Shown: piece by piece, positions 1 through 6,486 of the stretch | Position numbering within the stretch: the first letter of the stretch is position 1 | Layout of the letters: each line of letters begins with the position of its first letter | Source: DATFWC01 sp045801465 | GTDB lineage: Bacteria; Pseudomonadota; Alphaproteobacteria; Rhizobiales; Xanthobacteraceae | DNA: 17,897 bases | Assembly: GCA_045801465.1 (NCBI GenBank) | Contig: JBJMSU010000013.1 | Span: 1 to 17,897, forward strand | Direction: 5' to 3' | Translations under genes and position numbers: made by a program | Notes under the pieces: model-generated | Told to the model about the DNA's origin: nothing | Databases searched by the model: none | The model's input: the letters and a program-made list of their open reading frames with translations, nothing else

Positions 1-1
1 G

Positions 2-499
2 GTCGGCGTGGGCACGGTTCCCCATCTCTCCAGCGAACTGATCGGCGTGCGCGCGAACGTCAAGCTCGTTCACGTGCCCTATCCGGGGAGCCCGCCAGCC
101 GTCACTGACCTCATCGCCGGACGGGTGTCGATGATGTTCGGGGTGGCTTCGACGATGATGCCCCATGTCGAATCGGGCCGCATCAAGGGGCTCGCCTCGG
201 GCTCGGCCCAGCGCCCGCACATCGCGCCGAACCTGCCCACCATGGTGGAGGCTGGGCTGCCGGATTTCGAGGCCAGCGTCTGGTTCGGCCTGATGGCGCC
301 CGCCGGCACCCCGCGCGCCGTGGTCGACAAGCTTGCCGCCGCCGCCAACAAGGCGCTCAGGTCAGATGACGTCGTGGCCAAGCTGCGAGCGCAAGGGTTC
401 GAGCCGCTGGGCGGCTCGCCCGACGAGTTCACCCAGCTCATTGCCCGCGACACCGTCAAATGGAACGCGGCCGCCAAGGCCGCGGGCTTACAGAAATAG
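2..499 (+). CDS. Bug/TctC-family periplasmic solute receptor, 3' part only
   Basis: The reading frame is open to the left edge, so this is the C-terminal half (about 165 residues) of a protein that is usually about 320 long. It matches the Bug (tripartite tricarboxylate transporter receptor) family: the run VHVPYPGSPPAVTDLIAGRV, the later PTMVEAGLPDFEAS, and the FGLMAPAGTPRAVVDKL segment are the family's typical landmarks. Known members are secreted and bind small carboxylates or aromatic acids, passing them to a TctA/TctB membrane pair, although many are orphans. No TctA or TctB is visible here. The gene ends at TAG and converges on the alpha/beta hydrolase gene, with a large inverted repeat between them. 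The ligand cannot be predicted. The GTG at position 8 is internal and should not be taken as the start. Confidence 0.9.
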   Translation, partial: VGVGTVPHLSSELIGVRANVKLVHVPYPGSPPAVTDLIAGRVSMMFGVASTMMPHVESGRIKGLASGSAQRPHIAPNLPTMVEAGLPDFEASVWFGLMAPAGTPRAVVDKLAAAANKALRSDDVVAKLRAQGFEPLGGSPDEFTQLIARDTVKWNAAAKAAGLQK

Positions 500-515
500 A
501 ACCGCGCCCGGCGTT

Positions 516-645
516 GTAGGGTGGGCAAAGGCGCGCCACGCCACGTATCAAAGCACGATGCCACGGAAACGCGCCGTGCCCACCATGGTTTGTCTCGATT
601 CAGATGGTGGGCACGCTTCGCGTCGCTCCGCTTTGCCCACCCTAC
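516..645. repeat. Nested inverted repeat between convergent genes
   Basis: The outer arms GTAGGGTGGGCAAAG (516-530) and CTTTGCCCACCCTAC (631-645) are perfect complements. Inside them GTGCCCACCAT (576-586) pairs perfectly with ATGGTGGGCAC (604-614). The unit of 130 bases fills most of the 154-base gap between the receptor gene and the hydrolase gene, which point at each other. It resembles the dispersed palindromic repeats common between genes in Bradyrhizobium relatives (from memory). It could stop or process transcripts from both sides, but there is no T-run of a classical terminator. Confidence 0.8.
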
Positions 646-653
646 GAGACCGT

Positions 654-1736
654 TTACGCCGCCCTTAAGCGCTCCGCCATCCAGTCGGCGCCGTAGGGGC
701 GCCAGCGGTAGGCGCGGTTGTTGGCGACGTGGTTGCCGTCCTCGATGATGACGAGTGTCACCGGCCCTTTGACCTCGCGCGCCAGCCGCTCGGCGTCCTG
801 GCACGGCACGATGCGGTCGAGCCGACCGTTCATGATGAAGATCGGGCAGGTGATGCGTTGCGCCACGCCTTCGAGCGACAGCGTGGCGGCGTTGCGGCGC
901 GCCTCTTCCTCGTTCTTGGCGTGGCTGCGCACGCGGAAGGCCGCTCGCGTGAGCTCGGGCAGGGCGTCCCATGATTCGGCCCACGCGAACGGACCGCCCA
1001 GCGCCATGCACGCCTTGATGCGCTTGTCGAAAGCGGCGGCGCGCGGCGCGTAGTAGCCGCCGAGGCTGACGCCGGAGACGCCGATGCGCTTGGCGTCCAG
1101 ATCGCGCCGCTGGTCGATAAGGTCGAGCACCGCCGCAACCGCCACCTCGTAGTCGCCGCGGATGGCGAAATCGTACTGACCCTCCCCTTGTCCCGGACCG
1201 TCGAAGGCCAGCGTGGCGAGGCCGCGCTGCAGGAACGGCTGCTCGTAGGCGTCGCACTCCTCCTTGGTGGAATCGAGGCCCACCGCCATGGCGACGACCG
1301 GCGGCCGTTCAACGCCGGGCGGCTTGCGCAGGATGCCGTAGAGGTGCTTGCCTTCGTACGGGATCTCCACCCGCTCGCCGGCCGGCGCAAGATGCGGCAG
1401 CGCCGCCTGCCGGCACGCCACCCCCTTCATGTGCGCCTGTTTCATTTGCGGGATGTCGTGCACGAACAGGAAGGCGGCGAAATGGTAATAGACGCCGGCA
1501 CGTTGCAGGTGCTCGCCGGCGCTCACCAGGCGCTGTTTGTCCAGCGCCTCGCGGCCGAGCTGCTCGTGGACTTGCGCGCGCTCCGACCAGGCGCGGCACC
1601 AGTCGTCCCAGGACGGGATCGCGGCGGTGACCTCCTCGAAGTCCGTGAGCGTGACGCCGTTGGCGACGAAGCGCGGCGCCCAATGGGAAATGGCCGAGCG
1701 GACGCGCGCATCTTGTGCGGGAGCGAGATCGTTCAT
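654..1736 (-). CDS. Alpha/beta hydrolase, 2,6-dihydroxypseudooxynicotine hydrolase-like
   Basis: A 360-residue alpha/beta hydrolase. A helical N-terminal part (about 1-120) precedes the hydrolase core. The nucleophile elbow is G222-V-S224-L-G226-G, with a candidate acid D307 (NGRLD) and base H336 (DGNH). The fold, length and wide spacing of Ser, Asp and His resemble the Arthrobacter nicotine-pathway C-C hydrolase for 2,6-dihydroxypseudooxynicotine, whose triad I recall as S217/D300/H329, the same spacing. E254 lies near the extra active-site Glu described there. Related proteins include FrsA-like esterases, so C-C bond cleavage is only a suggestion. The ATG at 1736 has GAGAGG 7 bases upstream. 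It is the last minus-strand gene after the ABC genes, separated from them by a palindromic repeat, so it may process the imported compound. Confidence 0.85.
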   Translation of the reverse strand: MNDLAPAQDARVRSAISHWAPRFVANGVTLTDFEEVTAAIPSWDDWCRAWSERAQVHEQLGREALDKQRLVSAGEHLQRAGVYYHFAAFLFVHDIPQMKQAHMKGVACRQAALPHLAPAGERVEIPYEGKHLYGILRKPPGVERPPVVAMAVGLDSTKEECDAYEQPFLQRGLATLAFDGPGQGEGQYDFAIRGDYEVAVAAVLDLIDQRRDLDAKRIGVSGVSLGGYYAPRAAAFDKRIKACMALGGPFAWAESWDALPELTRAAFRVRSHAKNEEEARRNAATLSLEGVAQRITCPIFIMNGRLDRIVPCQDAERLAREVKGPVTLVIIEDGNHVANNRAYRWRPYGADWMAERLRAA

Positions 1737-1753
1737 CGTCTATCCTCTCGATT

Positions 1754-1858
1754 GTCATTCCGGCCGAGCCGCATCAGCGGCGAGGGCCGGAATCCATGAC
1801 CACCGACCGTGGTTATGGATTCCGGGCTCGCGGGCTTTCGCCCGCGCCCCGGAATGAC
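1754..1858. repeat. REP-like palindromic element
   Basis: The ends GTCATTCCGG (1754-1763) and CCGGAATGAC (1849-1858) are perfect complements. An inner stem pairs GGAATCCAT (1789-1797) with ATGGATTCC (1815-1823), extended by near-complementary bases toward the loop. A third stem, GCCGC...GCGGC, lies around 1769-1780. It sits between permease and hydrolase genes on the same strand and could punctuate the transcript. The module CGAGCCGC-N4-GCGGCGAGGG (1765-1786) recurs at 17846-17867. Confidence 0.85.
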
Positions 1859-1865
1859 GGCAACG

Positions 1866-2675
1866 TCACTCTGTCTTGTCATCGCGGCGGTACCACGGAA
1901 GGAAGCGCCGCGTGCTGGCGGCGACGAGGAGCTCGCAGCCGATGCCGAAGGCGGCGAGCAGCAGCACGCCGACAAAGGCGTCATCGTGCTGAAAGGTGCG
2001 CGACTTGTACAAGATGAAATAGCCGAGGCCGCCGATCGCGGTGAAGAACTCGGCAACCACTGCGCCGATCAGCGCGCGGCCGGCGGCGAGCCGCAACCCG
2101 GCCAGGAAATATGGCGTCGCCGCCGGCAGCACGATCTCGATCAGCAGGCGCACACGATCGGAGCGGAACGAGCGGGCCACTTCGATAAATTCGCGCGGAA
2201 CCGAGCGGGCGCCATCGGCGACGTTGATGATGATGGCGAAGACCGCCGCGAACACGATGGTTGCGAGGCGCGCTGCCCCGGTATAGCCGAACCACAAGGA
2301 CACCAGCGGCAGGACGACGACCATCGGCACGGCATAGAAGCCGTTGACGTAGTGGCGGAGCATGCGGTCGGCGACCGTGCTGCGCCCGATCAGCAGCCCG
2401 ATCACGGTCCCGAACACGACGGCGATCAACAGGCCCTGGGCGACCGCTCCGAGCGTGATGGCGGTGGCAGTGAGGAAAGCCGGGTCGACGATGACCTTCG
2501 GAATCGCGGCGATCACGCCCGTCGGCTTGGCCACATAGGCGGGGGCAAAGCCGCGCACCACGAGCTCCCACACCAGCAGGATGACGAGCCCGCTGGTGAA
2601 CCGCCACAGTGCGGCGCGCGAGAGCGCACGCGTGGCGAGCGGGACGGCAGGAACCCGGATGACGGTCTCGCTCAT
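1866..2675 (-). CDS. ABC importer permease (TauC/SsuC/NrtB type)
   Basis: A 269-residue inner-membrane permease of the binding-protein-dependent transport family, expected to pair with the neighbouring permease and the ATPase at 4677-5513. Hydrophobic segments lie at about 25-42, 70-97, 115-130, 138-153, 190-210 and 233-253. The cytoplasmic coupling (EAA) loop is seen at about 162-200, with E162-FIEVARSFRS and a conserved Gly. It starts 3 bases after the stop of the upstream permease gene, which implies translational coupling. Taurine, sulfonate, nitrate and pyrimidine-precursor importers share this fold, so the substrate is open. A second, non-identical permease suggests a heterodimeric channel, unlike classical SsuC or TauC homodimers. 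Confidence 0.92.
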   Translation of the reverse strand: MSETVIRVPAVPLATRALSRAALWRFTSGLVILLVWELVVRGFAPAYVAKPTGVIAAIPKVIVDPAFLTATAITLGAVAQGLLIAVVFGTVIGLLIGRSTVADRMLRHYVNGFYAVPMVVVLPLVSLWFGYTGAARLATIVFAAVFAIIINVADGARSVPREFIEVARSFRSDRVRLLIEIVLPAATPYFLAGLRLAAGRALIGAVVAEFFTAIGGLGYFILYKSRTFQHDDAFVGVLLLAAFGIGCELLVAASTRRFLPWYRRDDKTE

Positions 2676-2678
2676 GGC

Positions 2679-3593
2679 CTAGACCCGCCAACGCGCGAAA
2701 CGGTTTTCGATTGCCTGGCCGAAGCGCATGAGCGCGACGCCGATCAGGCCGATCACCAGAATGATGGCGAACACCGCCGCAGTGTCGAAATTTTGCGAGG
2801 CGGTCATGATCAGCGCGCCGAGACCGGTCGAGCTCAAGAAGAATTCCGCCGCCACCATGCCGACCAGTCCGCGGCCAATCGCCTGACGCACGCCTGTCAT
2901 GGTGAACGGCAGCGTGTAGGGCAGCATGACCTCGCGCCACAGCGCCCATTCGCCGGAGCGGAACGAGCGCGCCACCTCGATCAGTTCCGGCCGGATGCTG
3001 CGCGCGCCCTCGACCGTGTTGTAGAGGATGGGAAAGACCGCGAACAGGAACACCACCAGCACTTTCGGAGCGAAGCCGAAGCCCATCAGCGACAGGATGA
3101 AAGGAATGAGCGCGACCATCGGGGTGGCGTAGAGCATCATGATATAGGGCTCGAGCCCGATCCGCAGCGCGCGCACGCGCGCGAGCAGCAGCCCGGCCGG
3201 CATGCCGACCGCCAAGGCGACCACGAAGCCGGTAATGAACAGCGCGGCCGAGTCGAGGAACTGCATGCCGAGCTGGCCCGACCGCACAAGCTCCCACAGC
3301 CGCACCAGAGTCTCGGACAGCGGCACCATGAACGCCGGGCTGGTGTTGCGCCCGACGATTTCCCACAGCGCCATGCCGGCAACAAGGCTCAGCCAGAACG
3401 GCCCATGCCGGCCGAGCCACGCGCGCTTTCTTATCCCTCCCCAGAAGGGGGAGGGTGGCCGACGCCGGCCCTGTGCCGGCGGAGGCCGGGTGGGGGGCGG
3501 TTGCGATAGGCCATGACCCCCCACCCGGTCGGCCTCCGGCCCACCACCCTCCCCCTTCGGGCGAGGGATCGAGTCTGTTGGCCGCTCCAGCAT
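2679..3593 (-). CDS. ABC importer permease with repeat-derived N-terminus
   Basis: The second permease of the same importer. From about residue 64 onward it has the normal architecture: a first membrane segment at about 66-81, further segments to about 290, and the EAA loop at about 203-243 beginning E203-LIEVARSFRS. Residues about 9-53 are Pro/Gly/Arg-rich and are encoded by the palindromic repeat at 3433-3569, so they are not part of the family fold. The ATG at 3593 is preceded by GAGGAG six bases upstream, the best ribosome site here. The only later in-frame choices I find are GTG at 3524, inside the repeat, and ATG at 3374, which would cut the first membrane segment. I therefore keep 3593, with the repeat translated. 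The substrate is unknown. Confidence 0.85.
   Translation of the reverse strand: MLERPTDSIPRPKGEGGGPEADRVGGHGLSQPPPTRPPPAQGRRRPPSPFWGGIRKRAWLGRHGPFWLSLVAGMALWEIVGRNTSPAFMVPLSETLVRLWELVRSGQLGMQFLDSAALFITGFVVALAVGMPAGLLLARVRALRIGLEPYIMMLYATPMVALIPFILSLMGFGFAPKVLVVFLFAVFPILYNTVEGARSIRPELIEVARSFRSGEWALWREVMLPYTLPFTMTGVRQAIGRGLVGMVAAEFFLSSTGLGALIMTASQNFDTAAVFAIILVIGLIGVALMRFGQAIENRFARWRV
3433..3569. repeat. Palindromic repeat inside the permease reading frame
   Basis: The outer ends are ATCCCTCCCC (3433-3442) and GGGCGAGGGAT. Perfect arms are AAGGGGGAGGGTGG (3445-3458) and CCACCCTCCCCCTT (3544-3557). An inner stem pairs 3481-3497 (GGAGGCCGGGTGGGGGG) imperfectly with 3517-3537. It is different in sequence from the other repeats in this window. 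It falls between the permease start codon and its first membrane segment without breaking the frame. A similar G/C-run palindrome is common in intergenic DNA of Bradyrhizobium relatives (memory, not checked). Confidence 0.85.
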
Positions 3594-3648
3594 CAGTCTC
3601 CTCGCTGCGGCAGCGGTTGCTCTCGCGACCCCTCGTCTGCGACGTGCA

Positions 3649-4659
3649 CTACTTCACCATTGCCTCGGCGTCTTTCCACACGCTGCGGTCCACCAGCCGG
3701 TCGTATTTGACCGGCTCCTTGCCGGGTTGAATGCCGCCGGTGCGGATCGACACCTGGATCATGGCTTCGAGCTTCTTCTGGTCCATGCCGTCGTTGTCGG
3801 CGGCCCAGAAGCCGATGTCGAGGAATTGCTTGAGCGCAAGCTTGTTGATCTCCTTGCTGTGGCCGGTCGGCGCGGCGTGGTCGGCGACGCGATCGGCATT
3901 CTTCGCATCCTGCATGAAGCGCGCGGCCTCGATCAAACCGGCCACCACCCGCACGTAGGCGTCCCGGTTCTCCGCGAGCTTGTCCTGGCGCACCGTGACC
4001 AGGAGGTAGTGCGCCGTCGGATTCGTCTTCTTCATTTCCAGGACCAGGTGGGGCTTCTTGCCCTGCGCCTCGAGGACCGCGAGATCATCGAGGTGCAGCA
4101 CGCCGAAACTGAGCCGTCCAGCGACCATGGCCGGCGCCGTGTTGGAGGACAACGCCACCTGCTGCACGTCCTCGACCTTGATGTCCGGGCAGCCGCCGGC
4201 GAGCATCGTGCGCAGCGCGATCGAGCGCGCTCCGCCCACCGCGTCGACGCCGATCGGCTGGCCGACCAGATCCTTGCAATTGACCTTCCCGGCGTCGGTG
4301 GTGGCCAGCACCCAGTCGGGGCTCGGGAAGCCGTAGATCGCCACCACGTTGGCGTTGGCGTTGGAAATCTGGTTGATGATCAGGTTGGTGGGCGACAGCG
4401 AGATCTCGATATCGCCGGTCAGCACCGCGCGGGCAGCGGCGGTGCCGGTCTCGAACGGCCGCACCGCGACGTCGACGCCATGCTTTTTGAACAGACCTTC
4501 CTTCTCGGCGACGTAAAGGATGACCGAGGCATAGATCGGCGGAATGCCCGGCGCCGCAATCACCATCCGTCTGCCCTGCGCGACCGCGTCGCTCGGCGCC
4601 GCACCGGCGACGGCGCACAACGCCGCGCCGGCGATCGCAAGCATCAATTTGCGTGTCAT
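3649..4659 (-). CDS. ABC substrate-binding protein, NMT1/SsuA-like
   Basis: A 336-residue periplasmic binding protein. The N-terminus is a Sec signal: MTRK, then a hydrophobic run, then AVA with likely cleavage after residue 27. The mature part has the features of the NMT1/THI5/SsuA/TauA fold: Y-V-A-E-K-E-G-LFKKHGVDV near residues 50-63, LTGDIEISLSPTN around 80-92, and the LVGQPIGVDAVGG segment before the second lobe. It is expected to deliver ligand to the two permeases encoded 55 bases downstream. The start ATG at 4659 has GGGAGA close upstream. Family members bind sulfonates, nitrate, pyrimidines, riboflavin precursors or phthalate-like aromatics, so I do not name a ligand. Confidence 0.92.
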   Translation of the reverse strand: MTRKLMLAIAGAALCAVAGAAPSDAVAQGRRMVIAAPGIPPIYASVILYVAEKEGLFKKHGVDVAVRPFETGTAAARAVLTGDIEISLSPTNLIINQISNANANVVAIYGFPSPDWVLATTDAGKVNCKDLVGQPIGVDAVGGARSIALRTMLAGGCPDIKVEDVQQVALSSNTAPAMVAGRLSFGVLHLDDLAVLEAQGKKPHLVLEMKKTNPTAHYLLVTVRQDKLAENRDAYVRVVAGLIEAARFMQDAKNADRVADHAAPTGHSKEINKLALKQFLDIGFWAADNDGMDQKKLEAMIQVSIRTGGIQPGKEPVKYDRLVDRSVWKDAEAMVK

Positions 4660-4676
4660 GTCATTCTCCCGATCGC

Positions 4677-5513
4677 TTACGTCCGTGAACCTTGCCCGAG
4701 CAGGAATTCCGCCTGCTGCGCTTCGCTCATCAGCGTGCTCCAGACATGCTCGCGCAGCTCGGCGAAACGCGGCTGGCGCAGCGTGTCGCGCGTACGTGGG
4801 CGGGGCAGGTCGATCCCGATCGTTTCATGGACGCTGCTCGGACGCCCCTTGAGCACGATGACGCGGTGCCCCAGCAGCACCGCTTCCTCGATCGAGTGGG
4901 TGACGAACAGCATCGTGGTCGGCCGCTGCTCCCAGATGCGCAGCAGCTCGAACTGCAGGATTTCCCGGGTCTGCGCATCGACGGCGGCGAACGGCTCGTC
5001 CATCAGCAGCACGCGCGGCTCGATGGCCAGCGCCCGCGCCAAACCGCAACGCTGCTGCATGCCGCCCGACATCTGATAGGGATAGGCGGTCTCGAACCCG
5101 GCAAGGCCCACGAGCTTGATGAAATCAGGGACGCGGCGCGCGATCTCGGCCCTGGGCGTGCCCGCCATGCGCAGCCCGTAGGCGACATTGTCGTACACGG
5201 TCTTCCAGGGGAACAGCCCGAACTGCTGGAACACCATGGCCATGCCGGCAATGGGTTCGGTCACCCGCTCGTCGTCGACCCGGATCTCCCCCTCGTCGAG
5301 CGGAATAAGGCCGTCGACGCAGCGCAGGAGAGTGGTCTTTCCGCAGCCGGAAGGTCCCACCAGGGCGACGATTTCCCGCTCGCCGATTTCGATGTCGACG
5401 CTGCGAAAGACCTCGAACGCGCCGAAGCGCTTTCCCACGCCCTCGAGCTTGATGTGGACGGCCGCCGGATCGGCGAGCGCACCGACCCTGTCTCGCGCAT
5501 CGGCCGCCGTCAT
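4677..5513 (-). CDS. ABC importer ATP-binding protein (TauB/SsuB type)
   Basis: The 278-residue motor of the importer encoded just downstream. Walker A is G53-PSGCGKTT, the Q-loop is Q96-Q97, the signature is M148-SGGMQQR (Met in place of the usual Leu), Walker B is VLLMDEP with D172/E173, and the switch His is H206. The GLFPWKTV run after the Q-loop is typical of the nitrate/sulfonate/taurine subgroup. The start codon overlaps the TGA of the upstream CMD-family gene as ATGA (5513-5510), so the two are very probably translated together. The gene for the binding protein follows after 17 bases. There is no regulatory C-terminal domain, and the length is normal for the group. Confidence 0.94.
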   Translation of the reverse strand: MTAADARDRVGALADPAAVHIKLEGVGKRFGAFEVFRSVDIEIGEREIVALVGPSGCGKTTLLRCVDGLIPLDEGEIRVDDERVTEPIAGMAMVFQQFGLFPWKTVYDNVAYGLRMAGTPRAEIARRVPDFIKLVGLAGFETAYPYQMSGGMQQRCGLARALAIEPRVLLMDEPFAAVDAQTREILQFELLRIWEQRPTTMLFVTHSIEEAVLLGHRVIVLKGRPSSVHETIGIDLPRPRTRDTLRQPRFAELREHVWSTLMSEAQQAEFLLGQGSRT

Positions 5514-6175
5514 TCAGCCGCCTGGGAGCCCGGCTTGGCGGTCGTCCGCGCCCAGTAATCGGCCTCCTGCTTGGAGCGCGCCAACTCATCCGCGGTTTCG
5601 AAACCGGGCGCCATGGAAGCCGAGGTCCCGGCCAGGATCTGGTGGTGCTCGATATCGAGCGTGCGCAGCCAGCGCTGCTGGCCCATGGTGAGAGCGACGA
5701 AATAGCCGATCTCGACCAGCTCGGGCTCGCTGAAATGGCGGTGCAATCGCGCCCAGAAAGCATCGTCGACCGGCAGGTCCCAGGTGATCGCCTCGGCATA
5801 GGAGAGGGCCGCCTTCTGGCGCTCGTCATAGCGTGACGAGCTCTCGAAGTTGATCAGGTCCATATAGTCGTCTTCGACGATGCCCTGCCGGGCCGCCTTC
5901 ATCGAGCGCTGATTGCCGCAATATTCGCACCTGACCGAGCGCGACACATAGATGCGGCACAGCTCCTTGATGGCGTGATCGGCAACCCCGTTCTTGAACA
6001 CGTCGCGCCAGCTGTTGGCGAACGACCAAAATACCGCCGGGACATGGGCGCGCACCGCCTGGCTCTCCGGCCGCGGTGTGCCTTCGCGCGCGCAACGGTC
6101 GAACTCGGCCAGCATGGCCGGATCGCCGATGGCGGCGGGGTCGACGTAGCTGATGCGCGGCTTGGTCATGGTCAT
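5510..6175 (-). CDS. Carboxymuconolactone decarboxylase/AhpD-like protein
   Basis: A 221-residue all-helical protein of the CMD/AhpD superfamily. The core has C83-EYC86-GNQRS, the CxxC of AhpD-like peroxidase domains. The His that follows four residues after the second Cys in AhpD is Arg here, so peroxidase chemistry is not assured. Members include hydroperoxidases and gamma-carboxymuconolactone decarboxylases, and many have unknown roles. The frame is open up to 6271, but that part reads through the palindrome at 6223-6314. The ATG at 6175 has GGGAG five bases upstream and is the chosen start. It is the first gene of the minus-strand operon and overlaps the ABC ATPase by 4 bases, which ties it to the transported compound. 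Confidence 0.88.
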   Translation of the reverse strand: MTMTKPRISYVDPAAIGDPAMLAEFDRCAREGTPRPESQAVRAHVPAVFWSFANSWRDVFKNGVADHAIKELCRIYVSRSVRCEYCGNQRSMKAARQGIVEDDYMDLINFESSSRYDERQKAALSYAEAITWDLPVDDAFWARLHRHFSEPELVEIGYFVALTMGQQRWLRTLDIEHHQILAGTSASMAPGFETADELARSKQEADYWARTTAKPGSQAAE

Positions 6176-6222
6176 TTTCTCCCATAGGTTGGCACGTCCC
6201 AGCGACGTCGAGCCACTCTCCT

Positions 6223-6314
6223 CGTCATGGCCGGGCTTGGCCCGGCCATCTCGCTTAGGGATGCACCGCATTGCCTACATAAGCGGGATCACCGGGACAA
6301 GCCCGGTGATGACG
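6223..6314. repeat. REP-like palindromic element
   Basis: The ends CGTCAT (6223-6228) and ATGACG (6309-6314) are complementary. Two stems lie inside: ATGGCCGGGC...GGCCCGGCCAT (6227-6249) and ATCACCGGG...CCCGGTGAT (6288-6310). The motif CATCTCGCTTAGG at 6247-6259 occurs again exactly at 17878-17890 in the repeat at the right end of the window, showing both belong to one family. Confidence 0.85.
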
Positions 6315-6323
6315 ATCGCGAAA

Positions 6324-6361
6324 GGCGTTGTGTCGCGGATCGCTCGCCGGCGATCAACGCC
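6324..6361. promoter_or_regulatory. Nested palindrome, possible operator
   Basis: GGCGTTG (6324-6330) pairs with CAACGCC (6355-6361), and inside it GATCGC (6338-6343) pairs with GCGATC (6350-6355). The two stems share base 6355. It stands alone in the divergent region, just after the REP-like element. It could be a protein-binding site or a further repeat fragment; sequence alone does not decide. Confidence 0.35.
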
Positions 6362-6486
6362 GTTCGTCCGCCGTGCTGAACGAGAAAGCCCTTTCTAGAC
6401 AATTGGTCGCATATCGGAGATGGTCGGCACCCCCTATCCGCCGCATCCCTTCCCCGCCTAGGATTTATCTGCCGAGACTGACCGAT

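Larger units (their letters stand above)
6176..6486. other. Divergent control region between the two gene clusters
   Basis: 311 bases without a credible gene, lying between the minus-strand CMD-led operon and the plus-strand CoA-transferase-led operon. It must hold the promoters of at least one and probably both. I find a REP-like palindrome at 6223-6314 and a smaller nested palindrome at 6324-6361. No convincing -35/-10 pair stands out; AT-richer DNA near 6391-6415 is the most promoter-like stretch for the plus strand. No regulator gene lies beside it. Confidence 0.6.

Noticed and set aside
1809..3509. 566-residue plus-strand open frame opposite the two permeases
   Set aside because: Composition is rich in His, Arg, Asp and Gln without any fold pattern, and it lies antisense to two clear permease genes. 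It is a GC-rich shadow frame.
6176..6271. Upstream start (6271) for the CMD/AhpD-like gene
   Set aside because: The extra residues are encoded by the REP-like palindrome, and ATG 6175 has a good ribosome site.
6328..6486. Upstream start (6328) for the CoA-transferase
   Set aside because: The extra 53 residues are not family-like, and the length from 6487 is normal.
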